64,000 bases of DNA from Rattus norvegicus (taxonomy: Eukaryota > Chordata > Mammalia > Rodentia > Muridae). A model generated the notes under the pieces. It was not told where the DNA came from, ran no database searches, and worked only from the letters and a program-made list of their open reading frames with translations. The DNA is taken from the NCBI RefSeq assembly GCF_036323735.1, contig NC_086020.1:89042210-89106209 (forward strand). The letters run 5' to 3'. The position numbers were made by a program, and so were the translations under genes. Below are positions 11,991 through 24,861 of this stretch, piece by piece (the first letter of the stretch is position 1; each line of letters starts with the position of its first letter).

Positions 11991-13493
11991 ACTGATTTCT
12001 GGGTTCTTTGTAGATTGAACAAAATGAGAAATACATGGAGTCCTAGGTGAACATTTATTTTTCTTGAAAGCTGAGAGAAAACACATAAAGCTTCTCCACA
12101 GGGTGGCATTAGGCTTGAGTAAGTAAACTACTTAAAAGCCTTATCTCTCCTTGTCCAACATTTTTATTCATTAAAAATGATATGGAGTACTGTTAGAAAG
12201 GTTTATCCTTTCAGGCTGTGACAGATGGTTTATTGGCTCTCTACAGTCCTGGAGCAGGTTTATATAACCCTTGAGCTGGTCCAGAAAATTCTAAAATGTG
12301 TTTTACTGATTGTTGTGTCCTCAGAATAACTTCTTTATGGCTCATGTTTTTCTCTATATGGCTTTATTTTCTTATCTTGTCTATCCTTGAGAAACACAAT
12401 CCTTGCCAATCTTTATGAGAAGCTGAGGCATAGGAGAGCTCATTTTCAGAAACTGCTAACAGTTACATAGACTTGTTGCCTCAGTCTGTAAAGGACCATA
12501 AATTCTAACACTAGATGATCCAGCTGAGGCAATGAGAATTGAATCTTGTTCCAGGATTGATCTGAAACCCTGACATAATAGTTGGAGTTTAATATCATCT
12601 AGGTAAAAAGAAACAGCTTAATTTAGAATTTTGATTGACAAGATCTGAACATCAGGACTAGAAAAAACTTAGAGAAGGACTTGCCAAAGTAAGCAACCAA
12701 GACATCTGATGTCAAACTTCAGGCCCTGAGTTCTTTGACTCAGATAGCTGATGAATTTTGTGGAGTGAGCTTTCAGATTTTGGCTAGCATTTCTGACTAA
12801 TCTTAATTGGTTAATAGAAAACATCATCATTCTTCAAAGAAGAGAAACAATCTCCCCTTTAGTAGTTATGGAATATAGCCCCCTACAATTTCAAAGTTCT
12901 TGCCACCAGTGAATGCATTTGGTCTTGAAGGATAAGAATATTCTGATCCAAGTCTTGTGGGCTATCAGTGGGTCTTTAGAAAATTTTCTGGTCATATGAG
13001 AGGGAGGAGTCAAGTCACCCCAGCCCTACCAATTCTAGTGGTGATTTCTACCATCCCTACAAGAAGGAGAATACATTCTAGAGCTAATTTAGACCTGACA
13101 AAATCTTCCAAAGGAACAACTGAGATTGAATGTTTTAGGGGCTAGTATATATATTAGGGGTTAAATAAATCAAGGTATATATTCTCATCCATTTGGCTGA
13201 GGGGCATAGGTAAAAGATGGTCCCGCACAGGCTAAAATTTTCTAAGTTTCATGATAGAAGTTGACTACACAGGTTTCCCATAGGCTGCTTGTTGGTTTTC
13301 TGTGTAACTAACATGAAGTTTTCAAGGCATAAAATTCCTAAGATGCAGTTATACAACTTGACATGCAGACTGCAGAGAACTTTATCTGGGTCTTGGGTCC
13401 TGATGTAGATGGATACCTGGAGTTGGAGTGTCATCTCTAGGGTTAGAGGATTATATGGATGTTCATTGGTCCCTAGATGGGTAAATAGAGAAT
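11991..13493. other. No gene or repeat recognised
   Basis: AT-rich DNA with only short random open frames; nothing supportable is seen. Confidence 0.5.
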
Positions 13494-13679
13494 GGAGCTG
13501 GAGAGATGGCTCAGCATTGAGAAGCACTGACTTCTTCCAGAGGTCCTGAGTTAAATTTCAGCAAATAGACGGGGATTAACAACCATCTGTAGTGGGATTT
13601 GATGGCCTCTTTTGGTGTGTCTAAAGACAGTGACAGTGTACACTCACATGTATAAAATTAAATAAATCTTTTAAAAAAT
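13494..13679 (+). mobile_element. B2 SINE
   Basis: Starts with the tRNA-derived promoter region ggagctggagagatggctca, continues with cagaggtcctgagtt and caaccatctgta, and ends with aaataaatctttt plus an A run. This is the layout of a rodent B2 element. Confidence 0.88.
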
Positions 13680-13769
13680 GGGGAATGGAGCCTCAGTTGG
13701 ATTACTTTGTTAAGCTTTAAGGACTTGGATTATATTTTGTCCGCATACATTTGCATGTACTCATAGTTT

Positions 13770-13811
13770 TTAAATTCAATTTATTTTCATTTTATGTATA
13801 TGGGTATTTAC

Positions 13812-13852
<41 letters not shown>

Positions 13853-14012
13853 TGTCATGAGTACACAGTTACCATGGAGTCCAAAGGGGGTATTGGATGC
13901 CATGGAATTAAACTAAGCTAATTATTAGCTTTCATGTGAGTGCTGGGAACTAAGCCTGAGTCCTCTACAAGAGTGACAGGTTCATTTGATAGATGAACCA
14001 TCTCTCCAGCCC
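13770..14012 (-). mobile_element. B3/B2-related SINE, minus strand, with internal (TG)n
   Basis: It ends in accatctctccagccct, the reverse complement of the B2/B3 head, and holds gtgctgggaactaagcctgag, which is typical of the body. A (TG)n tract at 13813-13849 lies inside it. Confidence 0.75.
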
Positions 14013-15612
14013 TCATATCTATAGTTTTGAAGATATAAAAATTAGTAATATTTATCTTCTGAAAGGAGCAGACTCTGCAATATTTATGGTGGAAAGTCAT
14101 GCTGTTTTGAGCTACAATTAGGTTAGTAGTGGGATAATTACAGATTGAACATGAAGGAAAGAAAAGACTACCTCCATCTATCTCTAGGTTAGGATTGAAG
14201 CTATTTATAAAGAGTCGATGGGTTAAATCTTTCTGTTAATGAATACCTATCATGAGAACTAGACTAAATATAAACACTCCCAGATGTTAGGGAAGATTAA
14301 TATTATATTAAGATGGTAGGATGCAGTTTTAATTAATAATTATGCATTGTTTTTAAATTGGTTTCAAGAATGGAGACAAAAACAAAGTAAAGTGATAGCA
14401 AGAAGTAAAAGGAGCAGATGAAACAATGAATTTGTTACTCGTCTTGTCTATATTTATCTATTTTGTTGGGTTTCTGAAGAAGGCTTTAAGACTGTCAAAT
14501 GGATCACAAGAGTATATAGTTCCAGGCAAGTTATCTAGTTTTTCAGGTATGTCTGTTATTAGAAATTTGATCCTTACTTGTTGTGGGAGTGCCACGATGG
14601 CTGGGAATCATCTCTTCCATTTGAATTGTTATTAGTGAATCAGAGTAAACAGGTCTGGTAGGTTTGTCCAACTGTTGATATTAGGCTCAGTCCCATGAAG
14701 AATCCAATTACTATAATCAAAATGCCATCTTTTACAATGTGGAAGGAATAAAGTTGTATCTTTATGGTCTTTCACTGACTTGTTCTAGGCAAAGTTAGTT
14801 GGATTCCTGTAAATACCAAGGCTCTTATGTATTGCCTCTTCACTATCTAACAGTTATTTCTTGACTATATATAATCTTTATGGATTATTCTTAGAAATGA
14901 CTAAAAATTTGAAGAGACCATCAGTTTATCACCACCCATTTTGCTTTATAACTTTTGTTTTTTGCCAGTTTCTGAACTTGTAACATTTAATGCAATCCTG
15001 TAGTTGTGGGATTTCATTCTGTACCTTGAAACTTCCCTGATATTATCTAAATTCACTTATATTTCAGTCCATTTGATGAATATGAAGTGTCCTTCATCAT
15101 CATGCTTGATAACTTTTGGTTACAAGTCTACTTTTTGGATATTAGAATGAAGTTATATTTTAAAAAAGTGGAGCCGGTTATACTTTTATATCATGTATAT
15201 TTAATATACCAAAATAAAATAGTGACACATCGTCCTTATAAATATATTTAGAAGCTAGGAAAAAATTAAAGGTGATAATGATCTGATTAGTGTGAATTGA
15301 TGTTAATTTTTAATTGCAAGTACAAGGGAGTTAAGATGGTCAAGTGAATGGTGATACTAGAATTGAAAAATTTGGATATAGGAATGAAGATAGATATGAA
15401 GAATAAGACACTGAATAATAATTTTTAATGCAATAAAGAGGACAAACATAGAACTAGGAATAACAAGGTTAGGTCAACAAGAAATTTCACATAATGATAA
15501 GATAGCTATAAGATGACTACAGAAGTAGACTTGGAGGTTATTTAGGCTGAAGATTTAATAATATTATTATAAGGAAATATGCCTTATAACTGTACTTATC
15601 TCCCTAACTACT
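14013..15612. other. Mostly unassigned; small minus L1 endonuclease remnant at about 15065-15155
   Basis: The only recognisable part is tgatgaatatgaagtgtcct at 15075 and its flanks, the reverse complement of the L1 ORF2 endonuclease region (compare 17757-17775). The rest is AT-rich DNA without a supportable feature. Confidence 0.5.
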
Positions 15613-15613
15613 T

Positions 15614-15628
15614 AAAAGTTTTGATTTC
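15614..15628. repeat. Left target-site duplication of L1-C
   Basis: aaaagttttgatttc, identical to 22011-22025 beyond the A tail. The context CTT/AAAA fits the L1 endonuclease preference (TTTT/AA on the cut strand). Confidence 0.95.
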
Positions 15629-16332
15629 GTCCCAGACCCGGTGAGAGAGAGACCCAACCGCCTGGTCAGGTGGGCACTCCTGAGGCTGCAGAGCGGAAGA
15701 GACCACCAACACTGCTCACCCCTGCCCACATCCCTGGCCCAAGAGGAAACTGTATAAGGCCTCTGGGCTCCCGTGGGGGAGGGCCCAGGAGCGGCAGGAC
15801 CCCTGCCGGAGACACCGCCGGACCCTGAAGGAAACAGACCGGATAAACAGTTCTCTGCACCCAAATCCCGTGGGAGGGAGAGCTAAACCTTCAGAGAGGC
15901 AGACAGGCCTGGGAAACCAGAAGAGACTGCTCCCTGCACACACATCTCGGACGCCAGAGGAAAAAGCCAAAGACCATCTGGAACCCTGGTGCACTGAAGC
16001 TCCCGGAAGGGGCGGCACAGGTCTTCCTGGTTGCTGCCGCTGCAGAGAGCCCCTGGACAGCACCCCACGAGCAAACCTGAGCCTCGGGACCACAGGTAAG
16101 ACCAAATTTTCTGCTGCAAGAAAGCTGCCTGGTGAACTCAAGACACAGGCCCACAGGAACAGCTGAAGACTTGTACAGAGGAAAAACTACACGCCCGAAA
16201 GCAGAACACTCTGTCCCCATAACTGACTGAAAGAGAGGAAAACAGGTCTACAGCACTCCTGACACACAGGCTTATAGGACAGTCTAGCCACTGTCAGAAA
16301 TAGCAGAACAAAGTAACACTAGAGATAATCTG
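15629..16332 (+). promoter_or_regulatory. L1-C 5' UTR (internal promoter region)
   Basis: A 704-bp GC-rich leader, sharply different from the AT-rich flank and matched by 31389-32078 (minus) in L1-D. In L1 elements this region carries the RNA polymerase II promoter. Promoter activity is inferred from position. Long antisense open frames here lack ATG starts and are not called. Confidence 0.8.
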
Positions 16333-17406
16333 ATGGCGAGAGGCAAGCGCAGGAACCCAAGCAACAGAAACCAAGACTACATGCCATCATCGGAGCCCAA
16401 TTCTCCCACCAAAACAAACATGGAATATCCAAACACACCAGAAAAGCAAGATCTAGTTTCAAAATCATATTTGATCATGATGCTAGAGGACTTCAGGAAA
16501 GACCTGAACACACTTAGGGAAGCACAGGAAAACATTAATAAACAAGTAAAAGCCTACAGAGAGGAATCGCAAAAATCCCTGAAAGAATTCCAGGAAAACA
16601 CAATCAAACAGTTGAAGGAATTAAAAATGGAAATAGAAGCAATCAAGAAAGAACACATGGAAACAACCCTGGATATAGAAAACCAAAAGAAGAGACAAGG
16701 AGCTGTAGATACAAGCTTCACCAACAGAATACAAGAGATGGAAGAGAGAATCTCAGGAGCAGAAGATTCCATAGAAATCATTGACTCAACTGTCAAAGAT
16801 AATGTAAAGCGGAAAAAGCTACTGGCCCAAAACATACAGGAAATCCAGGACTCAATGAGAAGATCAAACCTAAGGATAATAGGTATAGAAGAGAGTGAAG
16901 ACTCCCAGCTCAAAGGACCAGTAAATATCTTCAACAAAATCATAGAAGAAAACTTCCCTAACCTAAAAAAAGAGATACCCATAGACATACAGGAAGCCTA
17001 CAGAACTCCAAATAGATTGGACCAGAAAAGAAACACCTCCCGTCACATAATTGTCAAAACACCAAACGCACAAAATAAAGAAAGAATATTAAAAGCAGTA
17101 AGGGAAAAAGGTCAAGTAACATATAAAGGGAGACCTATCAGAATCACACCAGACTTCTCGCCAGAAACTATGAAGGCCAGAAGATCCTGGACTGATGTTA
17201 TACAGACCCTAAGAGAACACAAATGCCAGCCCAGATTACTGTAACCAGCAAAACTCTCAATTAACATTGATGGAGAAACCAAGATATTCCATGACAAAAC
17301 CAAATTTACACAATATCTTTCTACAAATCCAGCACTACAAAGGATAATAAATGGTAAAGCCCAACATAAGGAGGCAAGCTATACCCTAGAAGAAGCAAGA
17401 AACTAA
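16333..17406 (+). pseudogene. L1-C ORF1 (RNA-binding nucleic-acid chaperone), one nonsense codon
   Basis: ORF1p coats L1 RNA and is needed for retrotransposition. The ATG at 16333 opens a frame with a basic N-terminus, a Gln/Glu/Lys-rich coiled coil (about residues 50-125), and the RRM/C-terminal domain with R-R-S-N-L-R-I-I-G-I near residue 180. A TAA at 17242-17244 ends the frame after 303 codons. The frame then stays open to the expected TAA at 17404-17406, so about 54 C-terminal codons are lost. At the same position L1-D has a tyrosine codon, so the stop is a single substitution. The coiled coil has one 66-bp unit where L1-D has two. Confidence 0.9.
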
Positions 17407-17431
17407 TCGTCTTGGCAACAAAACAAAGAGA

Positions 17432-20400
17432 ATGAAAGCACACAAACATAACCTCACATCAAATATGAATATAACGGGAAGCAATAATCACTATTCCTTA
17501 ATATCTCTCAATATCAATGGCCTCAACTCCCCAATAAAAAGACATAGATTAACAAACTGGATACGCAACGAGGACCCTGCATTCTGCTGCCTACAGGAAA
17601 CACACCTCAGAGACAAAGACAGACACTACCTCAGAGTGAAAGGCTGGAAAACAACTTTCCAAGCAAATGGTCAGAAGAAGCAAGCTTGAGTAGCCATTCT
17701 AATATCAAATAAAATCAATTTCCAACTAAAAGTCATCAAAAAAGATAAGGAAGGACACTTCATATTCATCAAAGGAAAAATCAACCAAGATGAACTCTCA
17801 ATCCTAAATATCTATGCCCCAAATACAAGGGCACCTACATATGTAAAAGAAACCTTACTAAAGCTCAAAACACACATTGCACCCCACACAATAATAGTGG
17901 GAGATTTCAACACCCCACTCTCATCAATGGACAGATCATGGAAACAGAAATTAAACAGTGATGTAGACAGACTAAGAGAAGTCATGAGCCAAATGGACTT
18001 AACGGATATTTATAGAACATTCTATCCTAAAGCAAAAGGATATACCTTCTTCTCAGCTCCTCATGGTACTTTCTCCAAAATTGACCATATAATTGGTCAA
18101 AAAACGGGCCTCAACAGGTACAGAAAGATAGAAATAATCCCATGCGTGCTATCGGACCACCACGGCCTAAAACTGGTCTTCAATAACAATAAGGGAAGAA
18201 TGCCCACATATACGTGGAAATTGAACAATGCTCTACTCAATGATAACCTGGTCAAGGAAGAAATAAAGAAAGAAATTAAAAACTTTTTAGAATTTAATGA
18301 AAATGAAGATACAACATACTCAAACTTATGGGACACAATGAAAGCTGTGCTAAGAGGAAAACTCATAGTGCTGAGTGCCTGCAGAAAGAAACAGGAAAGA
18401 GCATATGTCAGCAGCTTGACAGCACACCTAAAAGCTCTAGAACAAAAAGAAGCAAATACACCCAGGAGGAGTAGAAGGCAGGAAATAATCAAACTCAGAG
18501 CTGAAATCAACCAAGTAGAAACAAAAAGGACCATAGAAAGAATCAACAGAACCAAAAGTTGGTTCTTTGAGAAAATCAACAAGATAGATAAACCCTTAGC
18601 CAGACTAACGAGAGGACACAGAGAGTGTGTCCAAATTAACAAAATCAGAAATGAAAAGGGAGACATAACTACAGATTCGGAGGAAATTCAAAAAATCATC
18701 AGATCTTACTATAAAAACCTATATTCAACAAAATTTGAAAATCTTCAGGAAATGGACAATTTCCTAGACAGATACCAGGTATCGAAGTTAAATCAGGAAC
18801 AGATAAACCAGTTAAACAACCCCATAACTCCTAAGGAAATAGAAGCAGTCATTAAAGGTCTCCCAACCAAAAAGAGCCCAGGTCCAGACGGGTTTAGTGC
18901 AGAATTCTATCAAACCTTCATAGAAGACCTCATACCAATATTATCCAAACTATTCCACAAAATTGAAACAGATGGAGCCCTACCGAATTCCTTCTACGAA
19001 GCCACAATTACTCTTATACCTAAACCACACAAAGACACAACAAAGAAAGAGAACTTCAGACCAATTTCCCTTATGAATATCGACGCAAAAATACTCAATA
19101 AAATTCTGGCAAACCGAATTCAAGAGCACATCAAAACAATCATCCACCATGATCAAGTAGGCTTCATCCCAGGCATGCAGGGATGGTTTAATATACGGAA
19201 AACCATCAACGTGATCCATTATATAAACAAACTGAAAGAACAGAACCACATGATCATTTCATTAGATGCTGAGAAAGCATTTGACAAAATTCAACACCCC
19301 TTCATGATAAAAGTCCTGGAAAGAATAGGAATTCAAGGCCCATACCTAAACATAGTAAAAGCCATATACAGCAAACCAGTTGCTAACATTAAACTAAATG
19401 GAGAGAAACTTGAAGCAATCCCACTAAAATCAGGGACTAGACAAGGCTGCCCACTCTCTCCCTACTTATTCAATATAGTTCTTGAAGTTCTAGCCAGAGC
19501 AATCAGACAACAAAAGGAGATCAAAGGGATACAGATCGGAAAAGAAGAGGTCAAAATATCACTATTTGCAGATGACATGATAGTATATTTAAGTGATCCC
19601 AAAAGTTCCACCAGAGAACTACTAAAGCTGATAAACAACTTCAGCAAAGTGGCTGGGTATAAAATTAACTCAAATAAATCAGTTGCCTTCCTCTATACAA
19701 AAGAGAAACAAGCCGAGAAAGAAATTAGGGAAACGACACCCTTCATAATAGACCCAAATAATATAAAGTACCTCGGTGTGACTTTAACCAAGCAAGTAAA
19801 AGATCTGTACAATAAGAACTTCAAGACACTGAGGAAAGAAATTGAAGAAGACCTCAGAAGATGGAAAGATCTCCCATGCTCATGGATTGGCAGGATTAAT
19901 ATGGTAAAAATGGCCATTTTACCAAAAGCAATCTACAGATTCAATGCAATCCCCATCAAAATACCAATCCAATTCTTCAAAGAGTTAGACAGAACAATTT
20001 GCAAATTCATCTGGAATAACAAAAAACCCAGGATAGCTAAAGCTATCCTCAACAATAAAAGGACTTCAGGGGGAATCACTATCCCTGAAGTCAAGCAGTA
20101 TTACAGAGCAATAGTGATAAAAACTGCATGGTATTGGTATAGAGACAGACAGATAGACCAATGGAATAGAATTGAAGACCCAGAAATGAACCCACACACC
20201 TATGGTCACTTGATTTTTGACAAAGGAGCCAAAACCATCCAATGGAAAAAAGATAGTATTTTCAGCAAATGGTGCTGGTTCAACTGGAGGGCAACATGTA
20301 GAAGAATGCAGATCGATCCATCCTTATCACCCTGTACAAAGCTTAAGTCCAAGTGGATCAAGGACCTCCACATCAAACCAGACACACTCAAACTAATAGA

Positions 20401-21292
20401 AGAAAAACTAGGGAAGCATCTGGAACACATGGGCACTGGAAAAAATTTCCTGAACAAAACACCAATGGCTTATGCTCTAAGATCAAGAATCGACAAATGG
20501 GATCTCATAAAACTGCAAAGCTTCTGTAAGGCAAAGGACACTGTGGTTAGGACAAAACGGCAACCAACAGATTGGGAAAAGATCTTTACCAATCCTACAA
20601 CAGATAGAGGCCTTATTTCCAAAATATACAAAGAACTCAAGAAGTTAGACCGCAGGGAAACAAATAACCCTATTAAAAAATGGGGTTCAGAGCTAAACAA
20701 AGAATTCACAGCTGAGGAATGCCGAATGGCTGAGAAACACCTAAAGAAATGTTCAACATCTTTAGTCATAAGGGAAATGCAAATCAAAACAACCCTGAGA
20801 TTTCACCTCACACCAGTGCGATTGGCTAAGATCAAAAACTCAGGTGACAGCAGATGCTGGCGAGGATGTGGAGAAAGAGGAACACTCCTCCATTGTTGGT
20901 GGGATTGCAGACTGGTAAAACCATTCTGGAAATCAGTCTGGAGGTTCCTCAGAAAATTGGACATTGAACTGCCTGATGATCCAGCTATACCTCTCTTGGG
21001 CATATACCCAAAAGATGCCTCAACATATAAAAGAGACACGTGCTCCACTATGTTCATCGCAGCCTTATTTATAATAGCCAGAAGCTGGAAAGAACCCAGA
21101 TGCCCTTCAACAGAGGAATGGATACAGAAAATGTGGTACATCTACACAATGGAATATTACTCAGCTATCAAAAACAACGAGTTTATGAAATTCGTAGGCA
21201 AATGGTTGGAACTGGAAAATATCATCCTGAGTGAGCTAACCCAATCACAGAAAGACATACATGGTATGCACTCATTGATAAGTGGCTATTAG
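17432..21292 (+). pseudogene. L1-C ORF2 (endonuclease / reverse transcriptase), one nonsense codon
   Basis: The 1286-codon frame from the ATG at 17432 has one in-frame TGA at 17687-17689. Everything from 17690 to the TAG at 21290-21292 is open. The N-terminal endonuclease has L-N-I-N-G-L-N and Q-E-T-H; after the stop come G-D-F-N-T-P near 17897 and S-D-H-H near 18152. The RT has its catalytic F-A-D-D at 19565-19576 and Q-G-C-P-L-S-P near 19444. The Cys-rich C-terminal motif is intact at about 20860-20910. The stop lies in the endonuclease domain, so the element cannot make full ORF2p. L1-D has a glycine codon there, so it is one base change. An ATG-led product from 17897 would lack most of the endonuclease. 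Confidence 0.93.
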
Positions 21293-22001
21293 CCCAAATG
21301 CTTGAATTACCCTAGATCCCTAGAACAAACGAAACTCAAGACGGATGATCAAAATGTGAATGCTTCACTCCTTCTTTAAATGAGGAAAAAGAATACCCTT
21401 GGCAGGGAAGGGAGAGGCAAAGATTAAAACAGAGACTGAAGGAACACCCATTCAGAGCCTGCCCCACATGTGGCCCATACATATACAGCCACCCAATTAG
21501 ACAAGATGGATGAAGCAAAGAAGTGCAGACCGACAGGAGCCAGATGTAGATCGCTCCTGAGAGACACAGCCAGAATACAGCAAATACAGAGGCGAATGCC
21601 AGCAGCAAACCACTGAACTGAGAATAGGTCCCCTATTGAAGGAATCAGAGAAAGAACTGGAAGAGCTTGAAGGGGCTCGAGACCCCAAAAGTACAACAAT
21701 GCCAAGCAACCAGAGCTTCCAGGGACTAAGCCACTACCTAAAGACTATACATGGACTGACCCTGGACTCTGACCCCATAGGTAGCAATGAATATCCTAGT
21801 AAGAGCACCAGTGGAAGGGGAAGCCCTGGGTCCTGCTAAGACTGAACCCACAGTGAACTAGTCTATGGGGGGAGGGCGGCAATGGGGGGAGGGTTGGGAG
21901 GGGAACACCCATAAGGAAGGGGAGGGGGGAGGGGGATGTTTGCCCGGAAACCGGGAAAGGGAATAACACTCGAAATGTATATAAGAAATACTCAAGTTAA
22001 T
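21293..22001 (+). other. L1-C 3' UTR with purine-rich G/A block
   Basis: Matches the 3' UTRs of L1-A and L1-F. The G-run block at 21867-21940 (repeated GGGG and GGGAGGG tracts) is the G-quadruplex-prone block typical of rodent L1. The A tail starts near 22002. Confidence 0.85.
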
Positions 22002-22010
22002 AAAAAAAAA

Positions 22011-22025
22011 AAAAGTTTTGATTTC
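22011..22025. repeat. Right target-site duplication of L1-C
   Basis: aaaagttttgatttc, identical to 15614-15628. Confidence 0.95.
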
Positions 22026-22261
22026 TCTGTAATACTCATTTATGGAATTAATTATAACACTTTTATAGTATTTTTAAAAAGAATTTTAACATTTTCATGT
22101 TCTTTACTTCTGTTTTGTGAAACAGTTTTGTGAGCTCAGAGTGCATATTGTTTTGTGCTGTAAAGAGATGTATATTTTTGTATTTGAGAGAATTTAGATT
22201 TTTAAAATAAAAGATTTCATTAAAATATTATAGTTTATGAAGCAAAATAGGGTTGCAAAAA

Positions 22262-22480
22262 TCAATTTTTGGTCAATTTTACTTTGCAGAAATATCCATT
22301 GTTTTGTTTGTCAGTTGGTAAATCATTAAACAGCAACTGTAAATAGTATGTTATTGTTTTAAAATAATCAGAATATTGATGAAGGTCAACTTGAACACAG
22401 TACAACCCAATTCCACTGAAAGGAAAGATAACTTGAGAAATATGCTCTGTATTAGGAGTCACTAGCATCAAAATGGAAAA
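22262..22480 (-). pseudogene. Slc7a12-like: Slc7a12-like terminal coding exon (C-terminus), probably of copy 2
   Basis: The minus frame ending at 22262 encodes about 69 residues similar to the C-terminus of Slc7a12: a T-P-N-T-E-H segment, a last hydrophobic stretch, then T-I-T-Y-Y-L-Q-L-L-F-N and a polar tail. The frame is intact here, but the first coding exon of the nearest upstream copy (42149-42795) is broken, so I call it part of a pseudogene. I could not find the acceptor site with confidence, nor the exon expected between this block and 24661. L1-C inserted about 240 bp beyond its stop codon. Confidence 0.65.
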
Positions 22481-23884
22481 TAAAGATGGAGCTAAAGATT
22501 CAAATACAAATACCAGATAAAAATGAAAGTCGAAAGAAAAATTATATCAATGGTGACTTTGTTTTTCAATTTTTTAAAATACAAGCCATAGAGCATTACA
22601 CATATTCCAGAGTCAGGAGTTAGCATATCTATGTATATATGGGGACAGTCTCAGAATTACTGTGTAACAACTGTATTTATTTGACAATTGACCAGTTGTA
22701 AAACTATAGAGTTGAATCTATATATTCACTTTGATATTTCCTTGGCTCATTTCACTAATTATAGGTTTGACCATTCATTCTGTAAAATCAGTGTTATTGC
22801 AGGATTGAGACTTCAGAACACTTTGAAATATATCATTTACCCTGATCACTATTGAACTAGTGCACATTAGGTCAAAAATATTTCATCTTAAGATATGGAA
22901 AATTCAGAAGCACAGCTATGTCATAACTGAGCATCTACTCAGAGTACAATTTTAAACAAATATCTATCAATTTATCTCAGGGTATCATCACCAAATTACA
23001 GAAATAGAAAAAATTGTAAAAAATCTGGTTTGAAATAAGGGCTTTATTTTATCATTTATTCCAGAAATATTCACTAAATGATTCCAATATCCAGCTGTAT
23101 TTAGGTTAGATAAAATAAGTTTCTATCTTGAAAGCTATTTTTCACTCCTTGGGTTTGTAATCTTGCACTACACACTGCCACTCAATCTCAAAAACTATAC
23201 TCAGTACATGCAATAATGGTAGACAGGAAGCATGCTTTGTACTCACATCAGCTTCAAATAACAGAGAATCTGGCCTGGGGGATCTGGGTCACTTACACAA
23301 TGTGTAAAGCATAAAGTAAATACCTCATAGAATTTCTGGCTTTCAATAGCCAAAGAAGGAATAACTGAAAAACCTCTAAATAAATAATGGAATTTTAAAA
23401 GCATAAGGGAAGTAAAGAAAAATATAGATAAGAATAAATTTTATTCACAAAAATGCATGCTGCCTAGTGTTCTGTGGATTCTGAAGACACCTAGCACAAG
23501 GCACAAGGCAATAGTTTGTTCTGGCAAGGCACACATATTCCTGACACTGAGATCAGAAAGTAAGGTAAACCCAAAATGAATTCATAACAAATAATATTCA
23601 TCACAATCCACATATAAATAGGGTTTCATCTAAAAAATATCTATCTCTTTTTTAAGGTAAGTTGATTTATATGAAGCCCATAGTTGTTTTGAACATAAAT
23701 ATGTTTATTTATGGCAGATGTTGTGCTATACCCATGCATACTTTTTACTCATTCAAATTCTGCCCAGTTTTCAGTATGATTTTTTTAAATAAGAGCTTAT
23801 TTTTGTTCCTGTTTGATTGCTTACATATTTCATCTTGCAATTGTGCACCAATCTTCAAGGGAGTTTGAATTTTCATTATATTCT

Positions 23885-24075
23885 GGTCACAAGAATCTGT
23901 GCCTGGGCTTGATGACACATCTTCCCAGTGGAATGGATACTTTTAATTCAGTGGTAAAGCACTTTCCTATAGTGTGTGTATCACTAACATCACTTCTTAG
24001 TATCAACAACACCAACAACAATAACAACAACCACAACAACAACAACTACAGCAGCAGCAGCAACAACAACATGCT
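23885..24075 (+). mobile_element. Diverged ID/B1-type SINE with (CAA)n/(CAG)n tail
   Basis: tcagtggtaaagcac resembles the ID-element core, and the block ends in a (CAA)n/(CAG)n tail at about 24004-24072, as decayed SINE tails do. The family is uncertain. Confidence 0.45.
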
Positions 24076-24660
24076 TAAAAGTGTTTCACTTGCCCATGGG
24101 AATGACTTAATCATGATAATTAAATTCAAGTGTAAGTGTTTTTATAGTTTTGAAGTTGATTTTTATTAACATCTTATAGAAGTTTTATGTATTGGTGAGG
24201 ATAGAAGCAAGAATGCAAGATTATATAATTTATGTTGGATGGTTCAAAGAGCAGTTAGGTTTGTACAGTGCCAGTATTTTATTACCCAAGTAAACACATA
24301 GGCTAGTTCCTAAATCATAATGAAAATGACATATGTATTAATAAGAAGAAAGAGTTTTGGGTTTTTATATATTAAAAATAAAACAAAACAATGGTCCCTA
24401 TCATAAAATTGGGAACTAGACAGCAGATTATACGTGTCAAAGGTTAAGCTTATACCTGATCAGAATCATCCACACATGTGAAACAAAATGTTTATTAATT
24501 TAATATCTTTCATATAGGGTAGGGTGGGTAGAAACTTAATGTTAGCACCTTATAAGGTGTGGTAACATTTGGGTTCTGACACTTCAGTTTAAGTTAAACC
24601 ATCATACATAGTCCATCATCAAAAAATAAATATTAACTATTGATATTTTAATAAATAATT

Positions 24661-24861
24661 TTAATTTGAAGTTATTATTGAAATCAAAGATAAAATGACA
24701 ATTTGAATGACAGCCATTACTGGAGAGTAGTGGTAATTAAACATAGAGCATATGAAAGGCATCTGTCCTTCTTGACTCACAGGGCAGAAAAGTCTTGATG
24801 TTGAAAGTATTACACAGGCAGGGGTATTCAATGATGACATGGAGATATTCATAGAAATGAC
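24661..24861 (-). pseudogene. Slc7a12-like: Slc7a12-like internal exon, probably of copy 2
   Basis: The minus frame encodes a block similar to the Slc7a12 segment after helix 7: S-R-L-F, S-Q-E-G, F-I-C-S-M-F-N, H-Y-S-P-V, then the hydrophobic I-Q-I-V-I-L-S. Transporter homology starts just after CAACAG at 24867-24862, a possible acceptor. No GT donor is evident where the homology ends and the frame meets a stop soon after, so the exon is probably dead. It and the exon at 22262 lie in the right order and strand to belong to the gene whose first coding exon is at 42149-42795. Confidence 0.65.

Larger units (their letters stand above)
15629..22010 (+). mobile_element. Near full-length young rat-type LINE-1 (L1-C)
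   Basis: The order is 5' UTR (15629-16332), ORF1 (16333-17406), ORF2 (17432-21292), 3' UTR with purine-rich block (21867-21940) and A tail, all framed by a perfect 15-bp TSD. At 6382 bp it is about the size of a complete rodent element. Only one nonsense codon in each ORF was found. It inserted just downstream (minus strand) of the terminal Slc7a12-like exon at 22262-22471. Confidence 0.96.

Noticed and set aside
15716..16141. Long antisense open frame in the L1-C 5' UTR, also in L1-D (31583-32068), resembling a rodent version of primate L1 ORF0
   Set aside because: Both frames begin at TTG with no in-frame ATG near the start, and several overlapping frames are open because the region is GC-rich. 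There is no sign of selection on one frame.
24004..24072. Asn/Ser-rich repeat coding region
   Set aside because: The (CAA)n/(CAG)n tail of a decayed SINE, not a conserved coding repeat.
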